DNA of 64,000 nt, from positions 14,909,260-14,973,259 of the forward strand of contig OZ023214.1 of NCBI GenBank assembly GCA_963995525.1, written 5' to 3'. Source of the DNA: Escarpia spicata (taxonomy: Eukaryota; Annelida; Polychaeta; Sabellida; Siboglinidae). The position numbers and the translations under genes are program-made. The notes under the pieces are model-generated. The model had not been told where the DNA came from, searched no databases, and saw only the letters and a list, made by a program, of their open reading frames with translations. Numbering within the stretch: position 1 is the first letter of the stretch; each line of letters starts with the position of its first letter. Of the stretch, positions 28,960-41,657 are shown one piece after another.

Positions 28960-31906
28960 CAGTACATTCAGTACTCACGAGACAAACATGTCCCATGTCA
29001 AAGTGTTCGAACACAATTTATGCATATCACAGCATAACGGTATTTTAAGTGCACTTTTTTCGGCGGACGAATCCTTAATGTGGTCTCACCCCAAATAGAT
29101 GTTTTGCATGTTACAAATCTTCACGAAGGCTAGACTGATATCAAGCTACACACATAACTAGATTAACCACAAATGGGAATGCATGTTACCGTTTTATCTC
29201 CGTCACGTAAGTTACAACAACATATTACGTAAGTTATAGGTGTGAAAACTCATCCCCATTTGATGTTTTATCTTGTCTAAAGCAGCAGTACATTCAGTAC
29301 TCACGAGACAAACATGTCCCATGTCAAAGTGTTCGAAAAAAATGTATGCATATCACAGCATAACGGTATTTTAAGTGCACTTTTTTCGGCGGACGGATCC
29401 TTAATGTGGTCTTACCCCAAGTAGATGTTCTGCATGTTACAAATCTTCACGAAGGCTAGACTGATATCAAGCTACACACATAACTAGATTAACCACACAT
29501 GGGAATGCATGTTACCGTTTTATCTCCTATCACGTAAGTTACAAGAACATATTACGTAAGTTATAGGTGTGAAAACTCATCCCCATTTGATGTTTTATCT
29601 TGTCTAAAGCAGCAGTACATTCAGTACTCACGATACAAACATGTCCCATGTCAAAGTGTTCGAACAAAATATATGCATATCACAGCATAACGGTATTTTA
29701 AGTGCACTTTTTTCGGCGGACGGATCCTTAATGTGGTCTTACCCCAAATAGATGTTTTGCATGTTACAAATCTTCACGAAGGCTAGACTGATATCAAGCT
29801 ACACACATAACTAGATTAACCACAAATGGGAATGCATGTTACCGTTTTATCTCCGTCACGTAAGTTACAAGAACATATTACGTAAGTTATAGGTGTGATA
29901 ACTTATCCCCATTTGATGTTTTATCTTGTCTAAAGCAGCAGTACATTCAGTACTCACGAGACAAACATGTCCCATGTCAAAGTGTTCGAACACAATTTAT
30001 GCATATCACAGCATAACGGTATTTGTAGTGCACTTTTTTCGGCGGACGGATCCTTAATGTGGTCTTACCCCAAATATATGTTTTGCATGTTACAAATCTT
30101 CACGAAGGCTAGACTGATATCAAGCTACACACATAACTAGATTAACCACAAATGGGAATGCATGTTACCGTTTTATCTCCGTCACGTAAGTTACAAGAAC
30201 ATATTACGTAAGTTATAGGTGTGAAAACTCATCCCCATTTGATGTTTTATCTAGTCTAAAGCAGCAGTACATTCAGTACTCATGAGACAAACATGTCCCA
30301 TGTCAAAGTGTTCGAACAAAATTTATGCATATCACAGCATAACGGTATTTTAAGTGCACTTTTTTCGGCGGACGGATCCTTAATGTGGTCTTACCCCAAA
30401 TAGATGTTTTGCATGTTACAAATCTTCACGAAGGCTAGACTGATATCAAGCTACACACATAACTAGATTAACCACAAATGGGAATGCATGTTACCGTTTT
30501 ATCTCCGTCACGTAAGTTACAAGAACATATTACGTAAGTTATAGGTGTGATAACTCATCCCCATTTGATGTTTTATGTTGTCTAAAGCAGCAGTACATTC
30601 AGTACTCACGAGACAAACATGTCCCATGTCAAAGTGTTCGAACACAATTTATGCATATCACAGCATAACGGTATTTTAAGTGCACTTTTTTCGGCGGACG
30701 GATCCTTAATGTGGTCTCACCCCAAATAGATGTTTTGCATGTTACAAATCTTCACGAAGGCTAGACTGATATCAAGCTACACACATAACTAGATTAACCA
30801 CAAATGGGAATGCATGTTACCGTTTTATCTCCGTCACGTAAGTTACAACAACATATTACGTAAGTTATAGGTGTGAAAACTCATCCCCATTTGATGTTTT
30901 ATCTTGTCTAAAGCAGCAGTACATTCAGTACTCACGAGACAAACATGTCCCATGTCAAAGTGTTCGAAAAAAATGTATGCATATCACAGCATAACGGTAT
31001 TTTAAGTGCACTTTTTTCGGCGGACGGATCCTTAATGTGGTCTTACCCCAAGTAGATGTTCTGCATGTTACAAATCTTCACGAAGGCTAGACTGATATCA
31101 AGCTACACACATAACTAGATTAACCACACATGGGAATGCATGTTACCGTTTTATCTCCTATCACGTAAGTTACAAGAACATATTACGTAAGTTATAGGTG
31201 TGAAAACTCATCCCCATTTGATGTTTTATCTTGTCTAAAGCAGCAGTACATTCAGTACTCACGATACAAACATGTCCCATGTCAAAGTGTTCGAACAAAA
31301 TATATGCATATCACAGCATAACGGTATTTTAAGTGCACTTTTTTCGGCGGACGGATCCTTAATGTGGTCTTACCCCAAATAGATGTTTTGCATGTTACAA
31401 ATCTTCACGAAGGCTAGACTGATATCAAGCTACACACATAACTAGATTAACCACAAATGGGAATGCATGTTACCGTTTTATCTCCGTCACGTAAGTTACA
31501 AGAACATATTACGTAAGTTATAGGTGTGATAACTTATCCCCATTTGATGTTTTATCTTGTCTAAAGCAGCAGTACATTCAGTACTCACGAGACAAACATG
31601 TCCCATGTCAAAGTGTTCGAACACAATTTATGCATATCACAGCATAACGGTATTTGTAGTGCACTTTTTTCGGCGGACGGATCCTTAATGTGGTCTTACC
31701 CCAAATATATGTTTTGCATGTTACAAATCTTCACGAAGGCTAGACTGATATCAAGCTACACACATAACTAGATTAACCACAAATGGGAATGCATGTTACC
31801 GTTTTATCTCCGTCACGTAAGTTACAAGAACATATTACGTAAGTTATAGGTGTGAAAACTCATCCCCATTTGATGTTTTATCTAGTCTAAAGCAGCAGTA
31901 CATTCA
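28960..31906 (+). repeat. 5-unit-offset duplication (1,631 bp)
   Basis: About 28,960-30,275 recurs at 30,591-31,906. Shared markers are GTTACAACAACA (29,211; 30,842), CGAAAAAAATGTATG, CTCCTATCACG (29,522; 31,153), AAAATATATGC, GTGATAACTTATCC (about 29,893; 31,525) and TCTAGTCTAAAG (30,251; 31,882). The offset is 5 x 326 + 1, the extra base coming from CTCCTATCACG. The match ends where the first copy has CATGAGAC and the second CACGAGAC. A unit at about 29,069 has lost BamHI (GGACGAATCC). Confidence 0.84.
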
Positions 31907-34900
31907 GTACTCACGAGACAAACATGTCCCATGTCAAAGTGTTCGAACAAAATGTATGCATATCACAGCATAACGGTATTTTAAGTGCACTTTTATCGGC
32001 GGATGGATCCTTAATGTGGTCTTACCCCAAATAGATGTTTTGCATGTTACAAATCTTCACGAAGGCTAGACTGAAATCAAGCTACACACATAACTAGATT
32101 AACCACAAATGGGAATGCATGTTACCGTTTTATCTCCGTCACGTAAGTTACAAGAACATATTACGTAAGTTATAGGTGTGAAAACTCATCCCCATTTGAT
32201 GTTTTATGTTGTCTAAAGCAGCAGTACATTCAATACTCACGAGACAAACATGTCCCATGTCAGAGTGTTCGAACCAAATTTATACATATAACAGAAAACG
32301 GTATCTTAAGTGCACTTTTTTCGGCGGAGGGATCCTGAATGTGGTCTTACCCCAAATAGATGTTCTGCATGTTACAAATCTTCACGAAGGCTAGACTGAT
32401 ATCAAGCTACACACATAACTAGATTAACCACAAATGGGAATGCATGTTACCGTTTTATCTCCGTCACGTAATTTACAAGAACATATTACGTAAGTTATAG
32501 GTGTGAAAACTCATCCCCATTTGATGTTTTATCTTGTCTAAAGCAGCAGTACATTCAGTACTCATGAGACAAACATGTCCCATGTCAAAGTGTTCGAACA
32601 AAATTTATGCATATCACAGCATAACGGTATTTTAAGTGCACTTTTTTCGGCGGACGGATCCTTAATGTGGTCTTACCCCAAATAGATGTTTTGCATGTTA
32701 CAAATCTTCACGAAGGCTAGACTGATATCAAGCTACACACATAACTAGATTAACCACAAATGGGAATGCATGTTACCGTTTTATCTCCGTCACGTAAGTT
32801 ACAAGAACATATTACGTAAGTTATAGGTGTGAAAACTCATCCCCATTTGATGTTTTATCTTGTCTAAAGCAGCAGTATATTTAGTACTCACGATACAAAC
32901 ATGTCCCATGTCAAAGTGTTCGAAAAAAATTTATGCATATCACAGCATAACGGTATTTTAAGTGCACTTTTTTCGGCGGACGGATCCTTAATGTGGTCTT
33001 ACCCCAAATAGATGTTTTGCATGTTACAAATCTTCACGAAGGCTAGACTGATATCAAGCTACACACATAACTAGATTAACCACACATGGGAATGCATGTT
33101 ACCGTTTTATCTCCGTCACGTAAGTTACAAGAACATATTACGTAAGTTATAGGTGTGAAAACTCATCCCCATTTGATGTTTTATCTTGTCTAAAGCAGCA
33201 GTACATTCAGTACTCACGATACAAACATGTCCCATGTCAAAGTGTTCGAACAAAATTTATGCATATCACAGCATAACGGTATTTTAAGTGCACTTTTTTC
33301 GGCGGACGGATCCTTAATGTGGTCTTACCCCAAATATATGTTTTGCATGTTACAAATCTTCACGAAGGCTAGACTGATATCAAGCTACACACATAACTAG
33401 ATTAACCACAAATGGGAATGCATGTTACCGTTTTATCTCCGTCACGTAAGTTACAAGAACATATTACGTAAGTTATAGGTGTGAAAACTCATCCCCATTT
33501 GATGTTTTATCTAGTCTAAAGCAGCAGTACATTCAGTACTCATGAGACAAACATGTCCCATGTCAAAGTGTTCGAACAAAATTTATGCATATCACAGCAT
33601 AACGGTATTTTAAGTGCACTTTTTTCGGCGGACGGATCCTTAATGTGGTCTTACCCCAAATAGATGTTTTGCATGTTACAAATCTTCACGAAGGCTAGAC
33701 TGATATCAAGCTACACACATAACTAGATTAACCACAAATGGGAATGCATGTTACCGTTTTATCTCCGTCACGTAAGTTACAAGAACATATTACGTAAGTT
33801 ATAGGTGTGATAACTCATCCCCATTTGATGTTTTATGTTGTCTAAAGCAGCAGTACATTCAGTACTCACGAGACAAACATGTCCCATGTCAAAGTGTTCG
33901 AACACAATTAATGCATATCACAGCATAACGGTATTTTAAGTGCACTTTTTTCGGCGGACGGATCCTTAATGTGGTCTCACCCCAAATAGATGTTTTGCAT
34001 GTTACAAATCTTCACGAAGGCTAGACTGATATCAAGCTACACACATAACTAGATTAACCACAAATGGGAATGCATGTTACCGTTTTATCTCCGTCACGTA
34101 AGTTACAACAACATATTACGTAAGTTATAGGTGTGAAAACTCATCCCCATTTGATGTTTTATCTTGTCTAAAGCAGCAGTACATTCAGTACTCACGAGAC
34201 AAACATGTCCCATGTCAAAGTGTTCGAAAAAAATGTATGCATATCACAGCATAACGGTATTTTAAGTGCACTTTTTTCGGCGGACGGATCCTTAATGTGG
34301 TCTTACCCCAAGTAGATGTTCTGCATGTTACAAATCTTCACGAAGGCTAGACTGATATCAAGCTACACACATAACTAGATTAACCACACATGGGAATGCA
34401 TGTTACCGTTTTATCTCCTATCACGTAAGTTACAAGAACATATTACGTAAGTTATAGGTGTGAAAACTCATCCCCATTTGATGTTTTATCTTGTCTAAAG
34501 CAGCAGTACATTCAGTACTCACGATACAAACATGTCCCATGTCAAAGTGTTCGAACAAAATATATGCATATCACAGCATAACGGTATTTTAAGTGCACTT
34601 TTTTCGGCGGACGGATCCTTAATGTGGTCTTACCCCAAATAGATGTTTTGCATGTTACAAATCTTCACGAAGGCTAGACTGATATCAAGCTACACACATA
34701 ACTAGATTAACCACAAATGGGAATGCATGTTACCGTTTTATCTCCGTCACGTAAGTTACAAGAACATATTACGTAAGTTATAGGTGTGATAACTTATCCC
34801 CATTTGATGTTTTATCTTGTCTAAAGCAGCAGTACATTCAGTACTCACGAGACAAACATGTCCCATGTCAAAGTGTTCGAACACAATTTATGCATATCAC

Positions 34901-36570
34901 AGCATAACGGTATTTGTAGTGCACTTTTTTCGGCGGACGGATCCTTAATGTGGTCTTACCCCAAATATATGTTTTGCATGTTACAAATCTTCACGAAGGC
35001 TAGACTGATATCAAGCTACACACATAACTAGATTAACCACAAATGGGAATGCATGTTACCGTTTTATCTCCGTCACGTAAGTTACAAGAACATATTACGT
35101 AAGTTATAGGTGTGAAAACTCATCCCCATTTGATGTTTTATCTAGTCTAAAGCAGCAGTACATTCAGTACTCACGAGACAAACATGTCCCATGTCAAAGT
35201 GTTCGAACAAAATGTATGCATATCACAGCATAACGGTATTTTAAGTGCACTTTTATCGGCGGATGGATCCTTAATGTGGTCTTACCCCAAATAGATGTTT
35301 TGCATGTTACAAATCTTCACGAAGGCTAGACTGAAATCAAGCTACACACATAACTAGATTAACCACAAATGGGAATGCATGTTACCGTTTTATCTCCGTC
35401 ACGTAAGTTACAAGAACATATTACGTAAGTTATAGGTGTGAAAACTCATCCCCATTTGATGTTTTATGTTGTCTAAAGCAGCAGTACATTCAATACTCAC
35501 GAGACAAACATGTCCCATGTCAGAGTGTTCGAACCAAATTTATACATATAACAGAAAACGGTATCTTAAGTGCACTTTTTTCGGCGGAGGGATCCTGAAT
35601 GTGGTCTTACCCCAAATAGATGTTCTGCATGTTACAAATCTTCACGAAGGCTAGACTGATATCAAGCTACACACATAACTAGATTAACCACAAATGGGAA
35701 TGCATGTTACCGTTTTATCTCCGTCACGTAATTTACAAGAACATATTACGTAAGTTATAGGTGTGAAAACTCATCCCCATTTGATGTTTTATCTTGTCTA
35801 AAGCAGCAGTACATTCAGTACTCATGAGACAAACATGTCCCATGTCAAAGTGTTCGAACAAAATTTATGCATATCACAGCATAACGGTATTTTAAGTGCA
35901 CTTTTTTCGGCGGACGGATCCTTAATGTGGTCTTACCCCAAATAGATGTTTTGCATGTTACAAATCTTCACGAAGGCTAGACTGATATCAAGCTACACAC
36001 ATAACTAGATTAACCACAAATGGGAATGCATGTTACCGTTTTATCTCCGTCACGTAAGTTACAAGAACATATTACGTAAGTTATAGGTGTGAAAACTCAT
36101 CCCCATTTGATGTTTTATCTTGTCTAAAGCAGCAGTACATTTAGTACTCACGATACAAACATGTCCCATGTCAAAGTGTTCGAAAAAAATTTATGCATAT
36201 CACAGCATAACGGTATTTTAAGTGCACTTTTTTCGGCGGACGGATCCTTAATGTGGTCTTACCCCAAATAGATGTTTTGCATGTTACAAATCTTCACGAA
36301 GGCTAGACTGATATCAAGCTACACACATAACTAGATTAACCACACATGGGAATGCATGTTACCGTTTTATCTCCGTCACGTAAGTTACAAGAACATATTA
36401 CGTAAGTTATAGGTGTGAAAACTCATCCCCATTTGATGTTTTATCTTGTCTAAAGCAGCAGTACATTCAGTACTCACGATACAAACATGTCCCATGTCAA
36501 AGTGTTCGAACAAAATTTATGCATATCACAGCATAACGGTATTTTAAGTGCACTTTTTTCGGCGGACGGA
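30030..36570 (+). repeat. Second 10-mer higher-order repeat, two tandem copies (3,260 bp)
   Basis: About 30,030-33,289 is repeated at 33,290-36,550. Shared private markers at offset 3,260 are: TCTAGTCTAAAG (30,251; 33,511), GTTACAACAACA (30,842; 34,102), CTCCTATCACG (31,153; 34,413), ACTTTTATCGGCGGATGG (about 31,990; 35,250), the B deletion (32,288; 35,548) with GGTATCTTAAG, CGTAATTTACAAG (about 32,467; 35,727) and CATTTAGTACTC with CGAAAAAAATTTATG. The first copy already contains the second half of the 5-mer duplication, so this 10-mer arose later. Differences are slight, for example GTATATTTAG/GTACATTTAG and CACAATTTATG/CACAATTAATG. Confidence 0.87.
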
Positions 36571-36893
36571 TCCTTAATGTGGTCTTACCCCAAATAGATG
36601 TTTTGCATGTTACAAATCTTCACGAAGGCTAGACTGATATCAAGCCACACACATAACTAGATTAACCACAAATGGGAATGCATGTTACCGTTTTATCTCC
36701 GTCACGTAAGTTACAAGAACATATTACGTAAGTTATAGGTGTGAAAACTCATCCCCATTTGATGTTTTATCTTGTCTAAAGCAGCAGTACATTCAGTACT
36801 CACGAGACAAACATGTCCCATGTCAAAGTGTTCGAACAAAATTTATGCATATCACAGCATAACGGTATTTTAAGTGCAGTTTTTTCGGCGGAC
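36568..36893 (+). repeat. Reference monomer (326 bp, type A), phased on the BamHI site
   Basis: This unit serves as a coordinate ruler. It counts to exactly 326 bp with 67 C and 57 G (38% G+C) and 11 CpG. Counting from GGATCC as 1: GGATCC 1-6; TGCATGTTAC at 37-46 and again at 112-121; tCACGTAA 135-142; TTACGTAA 157-164; ACATGTCCCATGT, a short dyad, near 245; GTTCGAAC near 263; a T6 run followed by CGGCGGAC at the end. It carries two local variants, GCCACACA and GCAGTTTT, where most units have GCTACACA and GCACTTTT; otherwise it is close to the common form. There is no long open frame: the frame through ATGTGGTCTTACCCC usually stops at the TAG in CAAATAGATG. Confidence 0.9.
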
Positions 36894-39050
36894 GGATCCT
36901 TAATGTGGTCTCACCCCAAATAGATGTTTTGCATGTTACAAATCTTCACGAAGGCTAGACTGATATCAAGCTACACACATAACTAGATTAACCACAAATG
37001 GGAATGCATGTTACCGTTTTATCTCCGTCACGTAAGTTACAAGAACATATTACGTAAGTTATAGGTGTGAAAACTCATCCCCATTTGATGTTTTATCTTG
37101 TCTAAAGCAGCAGTACATTCAGTACTCACGATACAAACATGTCCCATGTCAAAGTGTTCGAACAAAATTTATGCATATCACAGCATAACGGTATTTTAAG
37201 TGCACTTTTTTCGGCGGACGGATCCTTAATGTGGTCTTACCCCAAATAGATGTTTTGCATGTTACAAATCTTCACGAAGGCTAGACTGATATCAAGCCAC
37301 ACACATAACTAGATTAACCACAAATGGGAATGCATGTTACCGTTTTATCTCCGTCACGTAAGTTACAAGAACATATTACGTAAGTTATAGGTGTGAAAAC
37401 TCATCCCCATTTGATGTTTTATCTTGTCTAAAGCATCAGTACATTCAGTACTCACGAGACAAACATGTCCCATGTCAAAGTGTTCGAACAAAATTTATGC
37501 ATATCACAGCATAACGGTATTTTAAGTGCACTTTTTTCGGCGGACGGATCCTTAATGTGGTCTCACCCCAAATAGATGTTTTGCATGTTACAAATCTTCA
37601 CGAAGGCTAGACTGATATCAAGCTACACACATAACTAGATTAACCACAAATGGGAATGCATGTTACCGTTTTATCTCCGTCACGTAAGTTACAAGAACAT
37701 ATTACGTAAGTTATAGGTGTGAAAACTCATCCCCATTTGATGTTTTATCTTGTCTAAAGCAGCAGTACATTCAGTACTCACGAGACAAACATGTCCCATG
37801 TCAAAGTGTTCGAACAAAATTTATGCATATCACAGCATAACGGTATTTTAAGTGCACTTTTTTCGGCGGACGGATCCTTAATGTGGTCTCACCCCAAATA
37901 GATGTTTTGCATGTTACAAATCTTCACGAAGGCTAGACTGATATCAAGCTACACACATAACTAGATTAACCACAAATGGGAATGCATGTTACCGTTTTAT
38001 CTCCGTCACGTAAGTTACAAGAACATATTACGTAAGTTATAGGTGTGAAAACTCATCCCCATTTGATGTTTTATCTTGTCTAAAGCAGCAGTACATTCAG
38101 TACTCACGAGACAAACATGTCCCATGTCAAAGTGTTCGAACAAAATGTATGCATATCACAGCATAACGGTATTTTAAGTGCACTTTTTTCGGCGGACGGA
38201 TCCTTAATGTGGTCTCACCCCAAATAGATGTTTTGCATGTTACAAATCTTCACGAAGGCTAGACTGATATCAAGCTACACACATAACTAGATTAACCACA
38301 AATGGGAATGCATGTTACCGTTTTATCTCCGTCACGTAAGTTACAAGAACATATTACGTAAGTTATAGGTGTGAAAACTCATCCCTATTTGATGTTTTAT
38401 CTTGTCTAAAGCAGCAGTACATTCAGTACTCACGAGACAAACATGTCCCATGTCAAAGTGTTCGAACAAAATTAATGCATATCACAGCATAACGGTATTT
38501 TAAGTGCACTTTTTTCGGCGGACGGATCCTTAATGTGGTCTCACCCCAAATAGATGTTTTGCATGTTACAAATCTTCACGAAGGCTAGACTGATATCAAG
38601 CTACACACATAACTAGATTAACCACATATGGGAATGCATGTTACCGTTTTATCTCCGTCACGTAAGTTACAAGAACATATTACGTAAGTTATAGGTGTGA
38701 AAACTCATCCCCATTTGATGTTTTATCTTGTCTAAAGCAGCAGTACATTCAGTACTCACGATACAAACATGTCCCATGTCAAAGTGTTCGAACACAATTT
38801 ATGCATATCACAGCATAACGGTATTTTAAGTGCACTTTTTTCGGTGGACGGATCCTTAATGTGGTCTTACCCCAAATAGATGTTTTGCATGTTACAAATC
38901 TTCACGAAGGCTAGACTGATATCAAGCTACACACATAACTAGATTAACCACAAATGGGAATGCATGTTACCGTTTTATCTCCGTCACGTAAGTTACAAGA
39001 ACATATTACGTAAGTTATAGGTGTGAAAACTCATCCCCATTTGATGTTTT
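36571..39050 (+). repeat. Highly homogenised type-A units (TCTCACCCC subtype)
   Basis: Seven to eight units with little to tell them apart. Several in a row carry GGTCTCACCCC in place of GGTCTTACCCC (about 36,909, 37,560, 37,888, 38,213 and 38,540). GCCACACACATAAC marks units near 36,644 and 37,299, two units apart, and CACATATGGG marks one near 38,621. No type-B units occur between about 35.7 kb and the inversion, in contrast to 12-36 kb. Confidence 0.75.
36702..36731 (+). other. Conserved ACGTAAGTTA direct repeat with TTACGTAA palindrome (representative copy)
   Basis: ACGTAAGTTA occurs twice, 22 bp apart, about two helical turns. The second copy sits in the 8-bp palindrome TTACGTAA and the first in the near-match TCACGTAA. 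The pair is present in nearly every unit and little changed: I saw only scattered alterations nearby (CTCCTATCACG, TTTCCTTCACG, CGCCGTCACG, CGTAATTTAC, TTACAACAACA) against far more variation elsewhere in the unit. TTACGTAA is the optimal palindrome for PAR/E4BP4-type bZIP factors (HLF, E4BP4, insect VRI/PDP1) in general knowledge. Binding here is inference. The three 94-bp-deleted units lack the whole element. Confidence 0.55.
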
Positions 39051-41657
39051 ATCTTGTCTAAAGCAGCAGTACATTCAGTACTCATGAGACAAACATGTCC
39101 CATGTCAAAGTGTTCGAACAAAATGTATGCATATCACAGCATAACGGTATTTTAAGTGCACTTTTTTCGGCGGACGGATCCTTAATGTGGTCTTACCCCA
39201 AATAGATGTTTTGCATGTTACAAATCTTCACGAAGGCTAGACTGAAATCAAGCTACACACATAACTAGATTAACCACAAATGGGAATGCATGTTACCGTT
39301 TTATCTCCGTCACGTAAGTTACAAGAACATATTACGTAAGTTATAGGTGTGAAAACTCATCCCCATTTGATGTTTTATGTTGTCTAAAGCAGCAGTACAT
39401 TTAGTACTCACGAGACAAACATGTCCCATGTCAAAGTGTTCGAACAAAATTTATGCATATCACAGCATAACGGTATTTTAAGTGCACTTTTTTCGGCGGA
39501 CGGATCCTTAATGTGGTCTTACCCCAAATAGATGTTTTGCATGTTACAAATCTTCACGAAGGCTAGACTGATATCAAGCTACACACATAACTAGATTAAC
39601 CACAAATGGGAATGCATGTTACCGTTTTATCGCCGTCACGTAAGTTACAAGAACATATTACGTAAGTTATAGGTGTGAAAACTCATCCCCATTTGATGTT
39701 TTATCTTGTCTAAAGCAGCAGTACATTCAGTACTCACGACACAAACATGTCCCATGTCAAAGTGTTCGAACAAAATTTATGCATATCACAGCATAACGGT
39801 ATTTTAAGTGCACTTTTTTCGGCGGACGGATCCTTAATGTGGTCTTACCCCAAATAGATGTTTTGCATGTTACAAATCTTCACGAAGGCTAGACTGATAT
39901 CAAGCCACACACATAACTAGATTAACCACAAATGGGAATGCATGTTACCGTTTTATCTCCGTCACGTAAGTTACAAGAACATATTACGTAAGTTATAGGT
40001 GTGAAAACTCATCCCCATTTGATGTTTTATCTTGTCTAAAGCAGCAGTACATTCAGTACTCACGAGACAAACATGTCCCATGTCAAAGTGTTCGAACAAA
40101 ATTTATGCATATCACAGCATAACGGTATTTTAAGTGCACTTTTTTCGGCGGACGGATCCTTAATGTGGTCTCACCCCAAATAGATGTTTTGCATGTTACA
40201 AATCTTCACGAAGGCTAGACTGATATCAAGCTACACACATAACTAGATTAACCACAAATGGGAATGCATGTTACCGTTTTATCTCCGTCACGTAAGTTAC
40301 AAGAACATATTACGTAAGTTATAGGTGTGAAAACTCATCCCCATTTGATGTTTTATCTTGTCTAAAGCAGCAGTACATTCAGTACTCATGAGACAAACAT
40401 GTCCCATGTCAAAGTGTTCGAACAAAATGTATGCATATCACAGCATAACGGTATTTTAAGTGCACTTTTTTCGGCGGACGGATCCTTAATGTGGTCTTAC
40501 CCCAAATAGATGTTTTGCATGTTACAAATCTTCACGAAGGCTAGACTGAAATCAAGCTACACACATAACTAGATTAACCACAAATGGGAATGCATGTTAC
40601 CGTTTTATCTCCGTCACGTAAGTTACAAGAACATATTACGTAAGTTATAGGTGTGAAAACTCATCCCCATTTGATGTTTTATGTTGTCTAAAGCAGCAGT
40701 ACATTTAGTACTCACGAGACAAACATGTCCCATGTCAAAGTGTTCGAACAAAATTTATGCATATCACAGCATAACGGTATTTTAAGTGCACTTTTTTCGG
40801 CGGACGGATCCTTAATGTGGTCTTACCCCAAATAGATGTTTTGCATGTTACAAATCTTCACGAAGGCTAGACTGATATCAAGCTACACACATAACTAGAT
40901 TAACCACAAATGGGAATGCATGTTACCGTTTTATCGCCGTCACGTAAGTTACAAGAACATATTACGTAAGTTATAGGTGTGAAAACTCATCCCCATTTGA
41001 TGTTTTATCTTGTCTAAAGCAGCAGTACATTCAGTACTCACGACACAAACATGTCCCATGTCAAAGTGTTCGAACAAAATTTATGCATATCACAGCATAA
41101 CGGTATTTTAAGTGCACTTTTTTCGGCGGACGGATCCTTAATGTGGTCTTACCCCAAATAGATGTTTTGCATGTTACAAATCTTCACGAAGGCTAGACTG
41201 ATATCAAGCCACACACATAACTAGATTAACCACAAATGGGAATGCATGTTACCGTTTTATCTCCGTCACGTAAGTTACAAGAACATATTACGTAAGTTAT
41301 AGGTGTGAAAACTCATCCCCATTTGATGTTTTATCTTGTCTAAAGCAGCAGTACATTCAGTACTCACGAGACAAACATGTCCCATGTCAAAGTGTTCGAA
41401 CAAAATTTATGCATATCACAGCATAACGGTATTTTAAGTGCACTTTTTTCGGCGGACGGATCCTTAATGTGGTCTCACCCCAAATAGATGTTTTGCATGT
41501 TACAAATCTTCACGAAGGCTAGACTGATATCAAGCTACACACATAACTAGATTAACCACAAATGGGAATGCATGTTACCGTTTTATCTCCGTCACGTAAG
41601 TTACAAGAACATATTACGTAAGTTATAGGTGTGAAAACTCATCCCCATTTGATGTTT
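39050..41657 (+). repeat. 4-mer tandem duplication (1,304 bp)
   Basis: About 39,050-40,353 is repeated at 40,354-41,657. Markers in order: CATGAGAC with AAAATGTATGC, ACTGAAATC, TATGTTGTCT with CATTTAGTACTC (about 39,377; 40,681), TATCGCCGTCACG (39,630; 40,934), CACGACACAAAC (39,736; 41,040), GCCACACACATAAC (39,905; 41,209) and GGTCTCACCCC. I saw no differences between the copies. The same order occurs a third time at 43.2-44.1 kb. Confidence 0.85.

Larger units (their letters stand above)
12010..35640 (+). repeat. Type-B (325-bp) divergent monomers of the forward arm, ten copies
   Basis: Type-B units are recognised by ATATAACAGAAAACGG in place of ATATCACAGCATAACGG, a 1-bp shortening. The site lies at 12,081, 12,732, 15,013, 15,664, 21,206, 22,509, 25,768, 28,375, 32,288 and 35,548. 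Linked changes include CATTCAATACTC, GTCATAG or GTCAGAG for GTCAAAG, TTTATACAT for TTTATGCAT, CGGAGGGATCCTGAATG for CGGACGGATCCTTAATG, and usually GTTCTGCATG. These changes lie in about 170 bp; the rest of the unit is ordinary type A. That patchiness suggests a recombinant or converted tract. Four of the B units have a chance open frame of 62 codons (starts 12,650, 15,582, 32,206 and 35,466). None occurs at 1-11.9 kb or 36-44.6 kb. Confidence 0.88.
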
